A DNA stretch of 64,000 nucleotides from positions 241,440-305,439 of the forward strand of contig NZ_VJOY01000005.1 in NCBI RefSeq assembly GCF_007109405.1, written 5' to 3'. The translations under genes and the position numbers were made by a program. The DNA is from Pseudomonas mangiferae (GTDB lineage Bacteria; Pseudomonadota; Gammaproteobacteria; Pseudomonadales; Pseudomonadaceae). The notes under the pieces are model-generated. The model had not been told where the DNA came from. It did not search any database and worked only from the letters and a program-made list of their open reading frames with translations. Of this stretch, positions 44,585 to 55,189 are shown one piece after another. How positions within the stretch are numbered: position 1 is the first letter of the stretch; each line of letters opens with the position of its first letter.

Positions 44585-44609
44585 AAAGCCCGCTCGGATC
44601 GCGGGCTTT
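44585..44609 (+). terminator. Terminator after the small gene pair
   Basis: AAAGCCCGC, 7-base loop, GCGGGCTTT; on the reverse strand it is preceded by an A/T run too, so it may act both ways. A second small stem GGGTTTA/TAAACCC follows. Confidence 0.75.
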
Positions 44610-44647
44610 CCCTGAATGGGTTTACCTATAAACCCGATTACTGATGA

Positions 44648-44920
44648 TCACGTGGATCTCGAGCCTTTTTGGTGCTGAGTTAATAAGCAGTTGGCGTTTC
44701 GGATTAATGGTTCTTCTCGTTCTTGAGCAATCGCTGACTGAAAGCGCTGCAGCGTTTTTAGAAAATGGTCAATTTGCTCTTCACATAGCACGATGTGCTG
44801 ATTATTACCCTGTTCGTTATCGTTTTGACCGATTATGAACACCTGTTCCGTTTCCAGATAATCGAAGGTGTACTTCTTGAATGGACGGAGGGGTTCTCTC
44901 TCGCTCGTAGCCTGTGCCAT
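44648..44920 (-). CDS. Small hypothetical protein
   Basis: 90 residues from ATG 44920, preceded by GGAGAT at five bases. Sequence starts AQATSEREPLRPFKKYTFDYLETEQVFIIGQ and contains IVLCEEQIDHFLKTLQRFQSAIAQE. No family recognised. It is AT-richer than the core genes and lies between the tRNA and rmlB, so it is probably accessory. Confidence 0.6.
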   Translation of the reverse strand: MAQATSEREPLRPFKKYTFDYLETEQVFIIGQNDNEQGNNQHIVLCEEQIDHFLKTLQRFQSAIAQEREEPLIRNANCLLTQHQKGSRST

Positions 44921-45282
44921 CTGGAATCTCCTTGCGACGACTGCTAGCGCTACCGCACAGGGCAGAAAATCCGCCATGGCGATTCTTCCCTGCATACATC
45001 ACCTCTAGACGCACAGACCTTTTGCCTATATTTCCCGGCACGCCTTACAGGTTTTCCTATATTTTATAGAGGCCTTTTACGCCTTACAAGTGCGCCGTTG
45101 AGTGATGGCCATTCGCCCGACGAGCTGCCCCATCCCCCGATCCACGGAACTCCGCGCGTGAATGCCGCTCCCTTTGAACCCCCGCCGGCGGCCGTCCACC
45201 GGTTACACTTGCTTCCCACGTACCCGGTGGACAAGCTATACGCCGCCCAACCGGGCCCCCTTGTGAAGAGAGCACGATTTCC
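44921..45282. other. Intergenic region upstream of rmlB
   Basis: About 360 bases; no gene supported. The rml promoter should lie here. An AT-rich stretch near 45055-45070 (CCTATATTTTATAG) contains -10-like sequence but I cannot pair it with a clear -35. Confidence 0.45.
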
Positions 45283-46359
45283 ATGCGCATTTTGGTGACC
45301 GGCGGCGCCGGTTTTATTGGTTCGGCGCTGATCCGCCATGTGCTGCGGCATACCGAGCACAGCGTGCTCAACCTCGACAAACTCACCTACGCCGGCAACC
45401 TGGAATCCCTGGCGACGGTGGCGGACGATCCCCGCTACCGCTTCCTCCAGGCCGACATCGGCGACGCCGCTGCGGTGAGCCGGGCGCTGGAGGACTTCCA
45501 GCCCGACGCGGTGATGCACCTGGCGGCAGAGTCCCACGTGGACCGCTCCATCGACGGTCCGTCCGCGTTCATCCAGACCAACATCGTCGGCACCTACGCC
45601 TTGCTGGACGCGGTACGTGCCTACTGGCAAGCGCTGCCCGAACCGCGCCGCGGAACGTTCCGCTTCCACCACATCTCCACCGACGAGGTGTACGGCGACC
45701 TGCACGGCGCCGACGACCTGTTCCGCGAGACCACGCCCTACGCCCCCAGCTCGCCGTACTCGGCGAGCAAGGCAGCGTCCGACCACCTGGTCCGCGCCTG
45801 GCACCGCACCTACGGACTGCCGGTGCTGGTGAGCAACTGTTCCAACAACTACGGCCCGTATCACTTCCCCGAGAAGCTGATCCCGCTGATGATCCTCAAC
45901 GCCCTGGAAGGCAAGCCGCTGCCGGTCTACGGCAATGGCCAGCAGGTGCGCGACTGGCTGTACGTGGAAGACCACGCGCGGGCCCTGCTGCAGGTGGTCA
46001 CCTGGGGCATGGTGGGCGAGACCTACAACATCGGCGGGCACAACGAGAAGCGCAACCTGGACGTGGTCCAGGGAATCTGCGCCCTGCTGGAGGAACTGGC
46101 GCCGGCCAAGCCCGCCGGCGTCGCGCGCTACGCCGACCTGATCCGCTTCGTCAGCGACCGCCCGGGCCACGACCTGCGCTACGCCATCGACGCCGGCAAG
46201 ATCGAGCGCGAGCTGGGCTGGACCCCCGCGGAAACCTTCGAGAGCGGCCTGCGCAAGACCGTGCAGTGGTACCTGGACAACCTCGACTGGTGCCGCCGCG
46301 TTCAGGACGGCAGCTACCAGCGCGAGCGCCTCGGTAGCCTGGGAGGGTCGCAGCCATGA
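45283..46359 (+). CDS. rmlB: dTDP-glucose 4,6-dehydratase
   Basis: 358 residues. RmlB removes water from dTDP-glucose to give dTDP-4-keto-6-deoxyglucose, the second step to dTDP-L-rhamnose used in lipopolysaccharide core and rhamnolipids. The sequence has the NAD motif GGAGFIGS at the N-terminus, the catalytic [10 protein letters not shown], the YSASKAASD Tyr-Lys pair, and [14 protein letters not shown]. The stop overlaps rmlA by four bases, and all four rml genes are joined this way, so they form one operon. Confidence 0.97.
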   Translation: MRILVTGGAGFIGSALIRHVLRHTEHSVLNLDKLTYAGNLESLATVADDPRYRFLQADIGDAAAVSRALEDFQPDAVMHLAAESHVDRSIDGPSAFIQTNIVGTYALLDAVRAYWQALPEPRRGTFRFHHISTDEVYGDLHGADDLFRETTPYAPSSPYSASKAASDHLVRAWHRTYGLPVLVSNCSNNYGPYHFPEKLIPLMILNALEGKPLPVYGNGQQVRDWLYVEDHARALLQVVTWGMVGETYNIGGHNEKRNLDVVQGICALLEELAPAKPAGVARYADLIRFVSDRPGHDLRYAIDAGKIERELGWTPAETFESGLRKTVQWYLDNLDWCRRVQDGSYQRERLGSLGGSQP

Positions 46360-47234
46360 AAGGTATCGTTCTCGCCGGCGGTTCCGGCACCCGGCTGCAC
46401 CCCATCACCCTGGGCGTCTCCAAGCAGCTGCTGCCGATCTACGACAAGCCCATGGTCTACTACCCGATCTCGGTGCTGATGCTCGCCGGCATCCGCGAGA
46501 TCCTGATCATCTCCACGCCCCAGGACCTGCCGCAGTACCGCAACCTGCTGGGCGACGGCAGCCAGTTCGGCGTGCACTTCCACTATGCCGTGCAGCCGTC
46601 CCCGGACGGCCTGGCCCAGGCATTCCTGATCGGCGAGTCGTTCATCGGCGACGATTCGGTGTGCCTGATCCTCGGCGACAACATCTTCCACGGCCAGCAC
46701 TTCACCGAGCAGCTGGAGCGGGCCGCCGCCCAGCCCAACGGCGCCACGGTGTTCGGCTACTGGGTCAAGGACCCGGAACGCTTCGGCGTGGTGGATTTCG
46801 ACGCCGACGGCCGCGCCCTCTCCATCGAGGAAAAGCCGCGCCAGCCGAAGTCCAGCTACGCGGTGACCGGCCTGTATTTCTACGACAACGACGTGCTGCG
46901 CATCGCCCGGGCGGTGAAGCCCTCGGCCCGTGGCGAGCTGGAGATCACCGACGTGAACAACGCCTACCTGCAGCGCGGCGACCTGCGGGTGGAGCGCTTC
47001 GGCCGCGGCTTCGCCTGGCTCGACACCGGCACCCACGACAGCCTGCTGGAGGCCTCCCAGTACGTGCAGACCATCGAGCACCGCCAGGGGCTGAAGGTGG
47101 CCTGCCTGGAGGAAATCGCCTTCCAGCGCGGCTGGATCGACCGCGAGCAGTTGCTCAGCCAGGCCCGCGCCTTCGGCAAGACCGGCTACGGCCAGTACCT
47201 GTTCCAGCTGGCGGGGGAGATCGACGCGCCATGA
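46356..47234 (+). CDS. rmlA: Glucose-1-phosphate thymidylyltransferase
   Basis: 292 residues. RmlA joins dTTP and glucose-1-phosphate to dTDP-glucose, the first pathway step, and is feedback-controlled by dTDP-rhamnose in the family. The nucleotide-binding [31 protein letters not shown] and [20 protein letters not shown] are all present. It is second in the operon, not third as in P. aeruginosa. Confidence 0.97.
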   Translation: MKGIVLAGGSGTRLHPITLGVSKQLLPIYDKPMVYYPISVLMLAGIREILIISTPQDLPQYRNLLGDGSQFGVHFHYAVQPSPDGLAQAFLIGESFIGDDSVCLILGDNIFHGQHFTEQLERAAAQPNGATVFGYWVKDPERFGVVDFDADGRALSIEEKPRQPKSSYAVTGLYFYDNDVLRIARAVKPSARGELEITDVNNAYLQRGDLRVERFGRGFAWLDTGTHDSLLEASQYVQTIEHRQGLKVACLEEIAFQRGWIDREQLLSQARAFGKTGYGQYLFQLAGEIDAP

Positions 47235-47776
47235 ACGTCATCGCCACCGCCCTGCCCGACGTGCTGATCATCGAACCCAAGGTGTTCGGCGACGCCCGCG
47301 GCTTCTTCTTCGAGAGCTTCAACGCCCAGGCCTTCGCCGACGCCACCGGTGTGCGCCGCGACTTCGTCCAGGACAACCATTCCCTGTCCCAGCGCGGCGT
47401 GCTGCGCGGGCTGCACTACCAGATCGAACAGGCCCAGGGGAAACTGGTGCGGGTGGTGCAGGGCGAGGTGTTCGACGTCGCGGTGGACGTGCGCCGCCGC
47501 TCGCCCACCTTCGGCCAGTGGGTCGGAGTGCGCCTGTCGGCGGAGAACAAGCGCCAGCTGTGGGTTCCGGAAGGCTTCGCCCACGGGTTCCTGGTGCTCA
47601 GCGAGCAGGCCGAGTTCCTCTACAAGACCACCGACTACTACGCGCCGGTCCACGAGCGCTGCATCCGCTGGGACGACCCTGAGCTGGCCATCGACTGGCC
47701 GCTGGACGGCGAGCCGCAGCTGTCCGCCAAGGACCTCGCCGGCGTCGGCCTGCACGAGGCCGAGACCTTCCCATGA
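47231..47776 (+). CDS. rmlC: dTDP-4-dehydrorhamnose 3,5-epimerase
   Basis: 181 residues. RmlC inverts C3 and C5 of the keto sugar. Family marks are RGFFFESFN, the catalytic His in [22 protein letters not shown], and the Tyr region in [11 protein letters not shown]. Overlaps by four bases with rmlA and rmlD. Confidence 0.97.
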   Translation: MNVIATALPDVLIIEPKVFGDARGFFFESFNAQAFADATGVRRDFVQDNHSLSQRGVLRGLHYQIEQAQGKLVRVVQGEVFDVAVDVRRRSPTFGQWVGVRLSAENKRQLWVPEGFAHGFLVLSEQAEFLYKTTDYYAPVHERCIRWDDPELAIDWPLDGEPQLSAKDLAGVGLHEAETFP

Positions 47777-48639
47777 GCATCCTCGTCACCGGCCACCACG
47801 GCCAGGTCGCCCGTGAACTGCAACGCGCCCTGGCGCCCTTGGACGAGGTGCTCTGCCTGGGGCGCGAGCGCCTCGACCTGGCCGACCCGGCGCGCATCCG
47901 CGAGACCGTGCGGGCGCTGCGCCCGACGCTGATCGTCAACGCCGCCGCCCACACCGCGGTGGACCAGGCCGAGCAGGAGCCGGACGCCGCCTACGCCCTG
48001 AACGCCACGGCCCCCGGGGTGCTGGCGGAGGAAGCGGCGGCCCTGGGCATCCCGCTGATCCACTACTCCACCGACTACGTGTTCGACGGCGACCAGGCCA
48101 CCCCCTATCACGAGGACGACCGCCCCAATCCCCTGGGCGTCTATGGCGCCAGCAAGCTGGCCGGCGAGCAGGCGATCCAGGCAGTGGGCGGTGCCCACCT
48201 GATCCTGCGCACCAGCTGGGTGTACTCCCGCCACGGGCGCAACTTCCTGCTGACCATGCTGCGCCTGCTGCAGGAAAAACCGCACCTGCGGGTGGTGGCC
48301 GACCAGGTCGGCGCGCCCACCTGGGCCGGCGACATCGCCGACGGCACCGCGGCGCTGATCCAGCGCTGGCGCGCCGGCCATGCCCACTGGGGCACCTACC
48401 ATTTCACCGCCGGCGGCGAGACCTCCTGGTACGGCTTCGCCAGCGCCATCGCCGAGCACCTGCGGGCCGAGGGAAAACCCTGCGCCACCCTGGAGGCGAT
48501 CCCGTCCCGCGAGTACCCGACCCCGGCCCGGCGGCCGCTCAACTCGCGCCTGAGCGGCGACAAGCTGCGCCGCGACTGGGGCCTGGCGCTGCCCGACTGG
48601 CGTGCCGGCCTGGACGCCTGCCTGGCGGCACCCCGCTGA
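47773..48639 (+). CDS. rmlD: dTDP-4-dehydrorhamnose reductase
   Basis: 288 residues. RmlD reduces the C4 keto group to give dTDP-L-rhamnose. The Rossmann motif is VTGHHGQVAREL; HYSTDYVFDG and YGASKLAGEQ carry the catalytic Tyr and Lys; RTSWVYSRHGRNF is typical. It is last in the operon here, whereas P. aeruginosa has it second. The dctB gene starts 48 bases later. Confidence 0.97.
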   Translation: MSILVTGHHGQVARELQRALAPLDEVLCLGRERLDLADPARIRETVRALRPTLIVNAAAHTAVDQAEQEPDAAYALNATAPGVLAEEAAALGIPLIHYSTDYVFDGDQATPYHEDDRPNPLGVYGASKLAGEQAIQAVGGAHLILRTSWVYSRHGRNFLLTMLRLLQEKPHLRVVADQVGAPTWAGDIADGTAALIQRWRAGHAHWGTYHFTAGGETSWYGFASAIAEHLRAEGKPCATLEAIPSREYPTPARRPLNSRLSGDKLRRDWGLALPDWRAGLDACLAAPR

Positions 48640-48687
48640 ACCCGCCAGCACGGCCCGCCCGGCGCGGGCCGCGTGCATAATGCGCGG

Positions 48688-50517
48688 ATGAACCGCAGCC
48701 CCACCGACCCGTCCACCGCCCGGCCGCGGCGCCCCCGCTGGCGCAGCCTGGCGCTGCTCGCCCTGCTGCTGGCGCCGCTGCTGTGGCCACTGCAGCTGTT
48801 CGTCGAGCGCTACTACAGCCACGAACTGCTGGAGCAGAACCGCCAGACCCTCGACCTCTACACCGCCAACCTGCTGGGCACCCTGCGCCGCTTCGAGGTG
48901 ATGCCGCCGCTCCTGGGGGACCTGCCGCTGCTGCGCGCCGCGCTGCTCAACCCGCAGGACGCCCAGGGCATCGACCAGGCCAACCGCCTGCTGGGGGAGA
49001 TCCGCCAGCAGACCGGCGCCGACGTGATCTACCTGATGAACCCCGAGGGCCTGGCCCTGGTGGCCTCCAACTGGGACCAGGCGGACAGTTTCGTCGGCCG
49101 CAACTTCGCCTTCCGCCCCTACTACCGCGAGGCCATGCAGGGTCGCCTGGCGCGCTTCTTCGGCCTCGGCACCACCTCCGGCAAGCGCGGCTACTACTTC
49201 GCCAGCGCGGTGCGCGACGGCGAGCGGATTCTCGGCGCCCTGGTGGTGAAGGTGGACCTGGACTACGCCGAGACCCTCTGGGGCAAGACCCCGGAGCAAC
49301 TGATGGTCACCGACGCCAACGGCGTGGTGATCCTCACCTCGCGACCGGAATGGCGCTTCCGCGCCAGCCGCCCGCTGGACATCGCCGAGCGCGCCGCCAT
49401 CGTCGACACCCAGCCCTACCCGGAGCAGGCGCCGACGCCGCTGCGCCTGCGCCCCGGTGCCTGGCTGACCCTCGACCGGCAGTTGCCGGAGACCGGCTGG
49501 ACCGTGAGCATCCTGGCGCCCCGGGAGCTGGTGGACCGCCAGGTGCGCACCGCCATGGCCATCGGTGGCGGCGCGCTGCTGGTGCTGATCCTGTTGCTGG
49601 GGCTGATGATGCTGCGCCGTCGCCACTACCTGGAGCGCATCGCCCTCGACGCCCGCGCCCGGCACCAGCTGGAGCAGCGGGTACTGGAGCGCACCCGCGA
49701 CCTGGAGGCCCTCAACAGCCGCCTCAAGGAGGAAGTGCTGGAGCGCGAGCAGGCCCAGCAGGAACTGGTGCGCGCCCAGGACGAGCTGCTGCAGGCCGGC
49801 AAGCTGTCGGTGCTGGGCACCATGTCGGCGAGCATCAGCCACGAACTCAACCAGCCCCTGGGGGCGATCCGCAGCTACGCCGACAATGCCGGGGTGCTAC
49901 TGGACCACGGCCGGGTCGACGACGTGCGGGAAAACCTCACGCTGATCCGCGAGCTGACCGGGCGCATGGCGTCCATCATCACCCACCTGCGGGCCTTCGC
50001 CCGGCGCGACCGCCACGCCCCCGAGAGCGTCGCCCTGCAACCGGCCCTGGACGACGCCCTGGCGTTGCTGGCCAAGCGCCGGCGGGCGATGGACGTGGAG
50101 CTGATCCGCGACCTGCCGGAGGCGACCCTGTGGGTCCAGGCCGGCGAGACGCGCCTGCGCCAGGTGCTTGGCAACCTGCTGGCCAACGCCCTCGACGCCC
50201 TGGGCGAGAAGGCCCAGCCGCGACGCCTGTGGCTGAGCGCCGAGCGCACCGCCGACGGCATCGAGCTGACCCTGCGGGACAACGGCCCCGGCTTCGGCCC
50301 GGAGGCCCTGGCCCGCGCCCGCGAACCGTTCTTCACCACCAAGACCAGCGCCCAGGGCCTGGGCCTCGGCCTGGCCATCTGCGACAGCCTGATGCGTGCC
50401 CTGGGCGGCGAGCTGGTGCTCGCCAACCATCCCCAGGGCGGCGCGCTGATCACCCTGCGCATGCGCGCCGCCATACCCGGCGTCACCCCGCAGTCACCCG
50501 AGGACTCCCCGCCATGA
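48688..50517 (+). CDS. dctB: C4-dicarboxylate sensor histidine kinase DctB
   Basis: 609 residues from ATG 48688. Two membrane segments (about 20-40 and 290-312) enclose a periplasmic double-PAS sensor (RQQTGADVIYLMNPEGLALVASNW, FVGRNFAFRPYYREAMQG) that in the family binds succinate, malate and related acids. A coiled coil leads to HisKA with SASISHELNQPLGAIRSYADNA and HATPase_c with LGNLLANALDAL and GLGLGLAICDSL. The next gene encodes its partner regulator and overlaps by four bases. A GTG fifteen bases upstream is a weaker start. Confidence 0.92.
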   Translation: MNRSPTDPSTARPRRPRWRSLALLALLLAPLLWPLQLFVERYYSHELLEQNRQTLDLYTANLLGTLRRFEVMPPLLGDLPLLRAALLNPQDAQGIDQANRLLGEIRQQTGADVIYLMNPEGLALVASNWDQADSFVGRNFAFRPYYREAMQGRLARFFGLGTTSGKRGYYFASAVRDGERILGALVVKVDLDYAETLWGKTPEQLMVTDANGVVILTSRPEWRFRASRPLDIAERAAIVDTQPYPEQAPTPLRLRPGAWLTLDRQLPETGWTVSILAPRELVDRQVRTAMAIGGGALLVLILLLGLMMLRRRHYLERIALDARARHQLEQRVLERTRDLEALNSRLKEEVLEREQAQQELVRAQDELLQAGKLSVLGTMSASISHELNQPLGAIRSYADNAGVLLDHGRVDDVRENLTLIRELTGRMASIITHLRAFARRDRHAPESVALQPALDDALALLAKRRRAMDVELIRDLPEATLWVQAGETRLRQVLGNLLANALDALGEKAQPRRLWLSAERTADGIELTLRDNGPGFGPEALARAREPFFTTKTSAQGLGLGLAICDSLMRALGGELVLANHPQGGALITLRMRAAIPGVTPQSPEDSPP

Positions 50518-51881
50518 CCGCCATCGACCCCTCCATCCAGGTGCTGCTGATCGACGACGACCCGCACCTGCGCAAGGCCCTGAGCCAGACCCTCGACCTC
50601 GCCGGCCTGAAGGTGCAGACCCTGGCCGAGGCCGAGGGCGTCGCCGAGCGCCTCGGCCGCGACTGGCCGGGAGTGGTGGTCAGCGACATCCGCATGCCCG
50701 GGCTGGACGGCCTGGCGCTGCTGGCCGCGCTGCATGCCCGCGACCCGGAACTGCCGGTGCTGCTGATCACCGGCCACGGCGACGTGCCGCTGGCGGTGCA
50801 GGCGATGCGCGCCGGCGCCTACGACTTCCTGGAGAAACCCTTCGCCAGCGATGCGCTGCTGGACAGCGTGCGCCGCGCCCTCGCCCTGCGCGCCCTGGTG
50901 CTGGAGAACCGCAGCCTGCGCCTGGCCCTGGCGGACCGCCAGGAGCTGAGCGGTCGCCTGCTGGGCCAGTCGCCGGCGGTGCAGCGCCTGCGGGAGCAGA
51001 TCGGCGCCCTGGCGGCGACCCACGCCGACGTGCTGATCCTCGGCGAGACCGGCGCCGGCAAGGAGGTGGTGGCGCGGGCGCTGCACGACCTGTCGAGCCG
51101 CCGCGACGGCCCCTTCGTGGCGATCAACGCCGGCGCCCTGGCCGAGTCGGTGGTGGAGAGCGAGCTGTTCGGCCACGAGGCCGGCGCCTTCACCGGCGCC
51201 CAGAAGCGCCGCATCGGCAAGTTCGAGTACGCCAACGGCGGCACCCTGTTCCTCGACGAGATCGAGAGCATGAGCCTCGACGTGCAGGTCAAGCTGCTGC
51301 GCCTGCTGCAGGAGCGCAGCGTCGAGCGGATGGGCTCGAACCAGTTGATCCCCCTGGACATCCGGGTGATCGCCGCGACCAAGGAAGACCTGCGCCTGGC
51401 CGCCGACCAGAACCGCTTCCGCGCCGACCTGTATTACCGGCTGAATGTCGCCAGCCTGCGCATCCCACCCCTGCGCGAGCGCGGCGAGGACGCCCTGCGG
51501 CTGTTCCAGCAGTTCGCCGACAACGCCAGCCAGCGTCACGGCGTGGCGCCGCGCAGCCTCGACAGCCAGCAGCGCGCGCAGCTGCTGACCCACAGCTGGC
51601 CGGGCAACGTGCGCGAGCTGCAGAACGCCGCCGAACGCTTCGCCCTCGGCCTGGACCTGGCGCTGGACGACGCCACGCCGGAGTTGCCGGTGGTGAGCGG
51701 CGGCCTCAGCGAGCAGGTGGAGGCCTTCGAGCGCGCCCTGATCGCCGCCGAGCTGACCCGTCCCCACAGCTCCGTGCGCAGCCTCGCCGAAGCCCTCGGC
51801 CTGCCCCGCAAGACCCTCCACGACAAGCTGCGCAAGCACGGCCTGCACTTCGGTGGCGGCAGCGCCGACGACGCCGACTGA
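50514..51881 (+). CDS. dctD: Sigma-54-dependent response regulator DctD
   Basis: 455 residues: receiver domain with VVVSDIRMPGLDGL, AAA+ domain with Walker A GETGAGKEV, the sigma-54 contact loop GAFTGA, and FLDEIESMSLDVQVKLLRLLQE, and a C-terminal Fis-type helix-turn-helix (SLAEALGLPRKTLHDKLRKHG). It activates dicarboxylate transporter genes with RNA polymerase sigma-54. The usual dctPQM target genes are not next to it here; arcD follows about 500 bases later. Confidence 0.93.
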   Translation: MTAIDPSIQVLLIDDDPHLRKALSQTLDLAGLKVQTLAEAEGVAERLGRDWPGVVVSDIRMPGLDGLALLAALHARDPELPVLLITGHGDVPLAVQAMRAGAYDFLEKPFASDALLDSVRRALALRALVLENRSLRLALADRQELSGRLLGQSPAVQRLREQIGALAATHADVLILGETGAGKEVVARALHDLSSRRDGPFVAINAGALAESVVESELFGHEAGAFTGAQKRRIGKFEYANGGTLFLDEIESMSLDVQVKLLRLLQERSVERMGSNQLIPLDIRVIAATKEDLRLAADQNRFRADLYYRLNVASLRIPPLRERGEDALRLFQQFADNASQRHGVAPRSLDSQQRAQLLTHSWPGNVRELQNAAERFALGLDLALDDATPELPVVSGGLSEQVEAFERALIAAELTRPHSSVRSLAEALGLPRKTLHDKLRKHGLHFGGGSADDAD

Positions 51882-52378
51882 GTCTCCTCTCCGCGGCCCC
51901 GCGGCAGCATTTCGCGGAGCCGCGTCACCCCGCTGCAACATTTTCTGACGATCCTGGATCCGTCCGCCGGAGCCCGCGCGAGGCGCGGCGTCGGCCCCTG
52001 TCGCGTCGGCGCGCAGGTCGCTGACGGTGAGCGCCGGCGCGACGCGAATGTCGACCGAACGGGCAACTTTTCGGTGATCGAGGGCTCTGGAAAAAGACCG
52101 CGCCATGCCGCCGCCCGCCCTCCGCCGAAGGTGTTTGCAGGCTTGCAGACGAGGACATTTGTTCTACGGTCTATCGGGGGCTCGCACCACGGCCACGTGC
52201 CCCGCCGCCCCTTGGAGCCTCCGAGACCACGACTGATCGGAGCTCCAAAACGTGCGCCAGATCAGGGAAAGGAGTTCGCCGGCAGGACGCTTGGCTCGCG
52301 CTTGATACACGTCAATGTGCCGCAGCGAGTGCGCGCGCCTAATACCCTCAACTTCTGCCCGTCGTAAGGAGGCACGCC
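51882..52378. other. Regulatory region of the arc operon
   Basis: About 500 bases without a gene. The distal part holds an ANR/FNR-type box (52302-52315), a fitting -10 element TAATAC (52340-52345) and the strong ribosome site TAAGGAGG before arcD. The proximal part shows nothing I can name. Confidence 0.7.
52302..52315 (+). promoter_or_regulatory. ANR (FNR-type) box of arcDABC
   Basis: TTGATACACGTCAA fits TTGAT-N4-ATCAA with one mismatch. Its centre is about 42-43 bases before the start expected from TAATAC at 52340, the class II position. ANR activates arcDABC under low oxygen in P. aeruginosa. Confidence 0.82.
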
Positions 52379-53809
52379 ATGTCCGACAACCCCTCACAAA
52401 AACTCCGACTGGGCGCCCTCGTCGCGCTGGTCGTGGGTTCGATGATCGGTGGCGGTATCTTTTCCCTGCCCCAGAACATGGCAGCCAGCGCCGACGTCGG
52501 CGCCGTGCTGATCGGCTGGGCGATCACCGCCGTAGGCATGCTCACCCTGGCCTTCGTCTTCCAGACCCTGGCCAACCGCAAGCCGGAACTGGACGCCGGC
52601 GTCTACGCCTACGCCAAGGCCGGTTTCGGCGACTACATGGGCTTTTCCTCCGCCTGGGGCTACTGGATCAGCGCCTGGCTGGGCAACGTCGGCTACTTCG
52701 TCCTGCTGTTCAGCACCCTGGGGTTCTTCTTCCCGGTGTTCGGCGAAGGCAACACCCCGGCGGCCATCGTCGGCGCCTCGGTGCTGCTCTGGGCCGTGCA
52801 CTTCCTGGTGCTGCGCGGGATCAAGGAAGCGGCCTTCATCAACCTGGTCACCACGGTCGCCAAGGTGGTGCCGCTGCTGATGTTCATCGTGCTGGCCGGC
52901 GTGGCGTTCAAGGCGGACATCTTCACCCGCGACGTCTGGGGTGAGATGAACCCCGACCTGGGCAGCGTCATGGACCAGGTGCGCAACATGATGCTGGTCA
53001 CCGTCTGGGTGTTCATCGGCATCGAGGGCGCCAGCATCTACTCGGCCCGCGCCGAGAAACGCTCGGACGTGGGCAAGGCCACCATCATCGGCTTCCTCGG
53101 CGTGCTGGCGATCCTGGTGATGGTCAACGTGCTGTCCATGGGTGTGATGAGCCAACCGGAGCTGGCCAAGCTGCCCAACCCGTCCATGGCCGGCGTGCTG
53201 GAACACGTGGTGGGCCACTGGGGCGCGGTGCTGATCAGCGTCGGCCTGGTGGTGTCGCTGCTGGGCGCACTGCTGTCCTGGGTGCTGCTCTGCGCGGAGA
53301 TCATGTTCGCCGGCGCCCGCGACCACACCATGCCCAATTTCCTCAAGAAGGAGAACGCGCAACACGTCCCGGTCAACGCCTTGTGGCTGACCAACGCCAT
53401 GGTGCAGCTGTTCCTGGTGGTGACCCTGTTCGCCGCCAGCACCTACACCAGCCTGATCTACCTGGCCACCTCGATGATCCTGGTGCCGTATTTCTGGTCG
53501 GCGGCCTATGGCGTGCTGCTCAGCGTCCGTGGGGAAACCTACGAGAACGCCCCCGGTGAGCGTCGCAAGGACCTGATCATCGCCTCCATCGCGCTGATCT
53601 ACGCCGTCTGGCTGCTGTATGCCGGCGGCCTGAAATACCTGCTGCTGTCGGCGCTGCTGTACGCCCCCGGCGCCCTGTTCTTCGCCAAGGCGAAACGCGA
53701 GCAGGGGCTGGCGGTGTTTACCACCCCCGAGAAGGTGATCTTCGCCACCGTGATGGTGGGCGCGCTGATCGCCGCCTACGGCCTGTACAGCGGTTTCCTG
53801 ACGCTCTGA
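52379..53809 (+). CDS. arcD: Arginine/ornithine antiporter ArcD
   Basis: 476 residues, about twelve membrane segments, APC superfamily basic amino-acid antiporter. It opens [27 protein letters not shown], the conserved first helix, and has [25 protein letters not shown]. It swaps outside arginine for inside ornithine to feed the arginine deiminase pathway. A strong ribosome site precedes the ATG. Confidence 0.96.
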   Translation: MSDNPSQKLRLGALVALVVGSMIGGGIFSLPQNMAASADVGAVLIGWAITAVGMLTLAFVFQTLANRKPELDAGVYAYAKAGFGDYMGFSSAWGYWISAWLGNVGYFVLLFSTLGFFFPVFGEGNTPAAIVGASVLLWAVHFLVLRGIKEAAFINLVTTVAKVVPLLMFIVLAGVAFKADIFTRDVWGEMNPDLGSVMDQVRNMMLVTVWVFIGIEGASIYSARAEKRSDVGKATIIGFLGVLAILVMVNVLSMGVMSQPELAKLPNPSMAGVLEHVVGHWGAVLISVGLVVSLLGALLSWVLLCAEIMFAGARDHTMPNFLKKENAQHVPVNALWLTNAMVQLFLVVTLFAASTYTSLIYLATSMILVPYFWSAAYGVLLSVRGETYENAPGERRKDLIIASIALIYAVWLLYAGGLKYLLLSALLYAPGALFFAKAKREQGLAVFTTPEKVIFATVMVGALIAAYGLYSGFLTL

Positions 53810-53843
53810 CGTACCGATTCTGATTTTGCAAGGAGACTCTGCC

Positions 53844-55100
53844 ATGACCACTCAACCCCAAAAACTCGGCGTGCATTCCGAAGCCGGCAAGTTGCGCAAA
53901 GTGATGGTCTGCTCCCCCGGGCTGGCCCACCAGCGCCTGACCCCGAGCAACTGCGACGACCTGCTGTTCGACGACGTGCTGTGGGTCAACCAGGCCAAGC
54001 GCGACCACTTCGACTTCGTCACCAAGCTGCGCGAGCGGGGCGTGGAAGTGCTGGAAATGCACAACCTGCTCACCGAGACGGTGAAGAACCCCGAGGCCCT
54101 GAAATGGATCCTCGACCGCAAGATCGTGCCCAACCAGGTGGGTGTGGGCCTGGTCAGCGAAGTGCGCGGCTGGCTGGAAGAACAGGAGCCGCGCAAGCTG
54201 GCCGAATACCTCATCGGCGGCGTCTCCGGCGCCGACCTGCCGGGCACCCAGAGCGCCGAGATCGTCAAGATGTTCCGCGACTACCTGGGCCATTCCAGCT
54301 TCCTGCTGCCGCCGCTGCCGAACACCCAGTTCACCCGCGACACCACCTGCTGGATCTACGGCGGCGTGACCCTCAACCCGATGTTCTGGCCGGCGCGACG
54401 CCAGGAAACCCTGCTGGCCAGCGCCATCTACAAATTCCACCCGGAATTCGCCAACGCCGACTTCCAGGTCTGGTATGGCGACCCGGACAAGGACCACGGC
54501 CTCGCCACCCTGGAGGGCGGTGACGTGATGCCCATCGGCAACGGCGTGGTGCTGATCGGCATGGGCGAGCGGACCTCCCGCCAGGCCATCGGCCAGCTGG
54601 CCCAGTCGCTGTTCAACCACCATGCGGTGGAACGGGTGATCGTCGCCGGCCTGCCCAAGTCCCGCGCCGCCATGCACCTGGACACCGTGTTCAGCTTCTG
54701 CGACCGCGACCTGGTCACGGTCTTCCCGGAAGTGGTGGAGCAGATCGTGCCGTTCAGCCTGCGCCCGGACGAGAGCAAGCCCACCGGGATCGACGTGCGC
54801 CGGGAGAACAAGTCGTTCCTCGACACCGTCGCCGAGGCCCTCGGCCTGCCGGCCCTGCGCGTGGTGCAGACCGGCGGCGACAGCTACGAGGCGGAACGCG
54901 AGCAATGGGACGACGGCAACAACGTGGTGGCCGTGGAGCCAGGCGTGGTGATCGGCTATGACCGCAACACCTACACCAACACCATGCTGCGCAAGGCCGG
55001 CGTCGAGGTCATCACCATCAGCGCCAGCGAACTGGGACGCGGCCGGGGCGGCGGCCACTGCATGACCTGCCCAATCGTCCGCGACCCCATCGACTATTGA
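53844..55100 (+). CDS. arcA: Arginine deiminase
   Basis: 418 residues, the same length as the P. aeruginosa enzyme. It hydrolyses arginine to citrulline and ammonia. Active-site segments are [34 protein letters not shown] and the nucleophile Cys in [13 protein letters not shown] near the end. AAGGAGA lies nine bases upstream of ATG 53844. Confidence 0.97.
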   Translation: MTTQPQKLGVHSEAGKLRKVMVCSPGLAHQRLTPSNCDDLLFDDVLWVNQAKRDHFDFVTKLRERGVEVLEMHNLLTETVKNPEALKWILDRKIVPNQVGVGLVSEVRGWLEEQEPRKLAEYLIGGVSGADLPGTQSAEIVKMFRDYLGHSSFLLPPLPNTQFTRDTTCWIYGGVTLNPMFWPARRQETLLASAIYKFHPEFANADFQVWYGDPDKDHGLATLEGGDVMPIGNGVVLIGMGERTSRQAIGQLAQSLFNHHAVERVIVAGLPKSRAAMHLDTVFSFCDRDLVTVFPEVVEQIVPFSLRPDESKPTGIDVRRENKSFLDTVAEALGLPALRVVQTGGDSYEAEREQWDDGNNVVAVEPGVVIGYDRNTYTNTMLRKAGVEVITISASELGRGRGGGHCMTCPIVRDPIDY

Positions 55101-55189
55101 TCCACCGCGGCGGCGTCCGAGCGGCGCCGCCCCTTCCCGCCGGCCCACGAGGCGCGGGACCGATTTCCACTTCCACGAGGAGAAGAATC

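Noticed and set aside
48783..50513. Extension of the dctD frame upstream through dctB as one long protein
   Set aside because: The upstream part is Pro/Arg/Gly-rich shadow sequence of dctB; dctD begins at ATG 50514 with a normal receiver domain.
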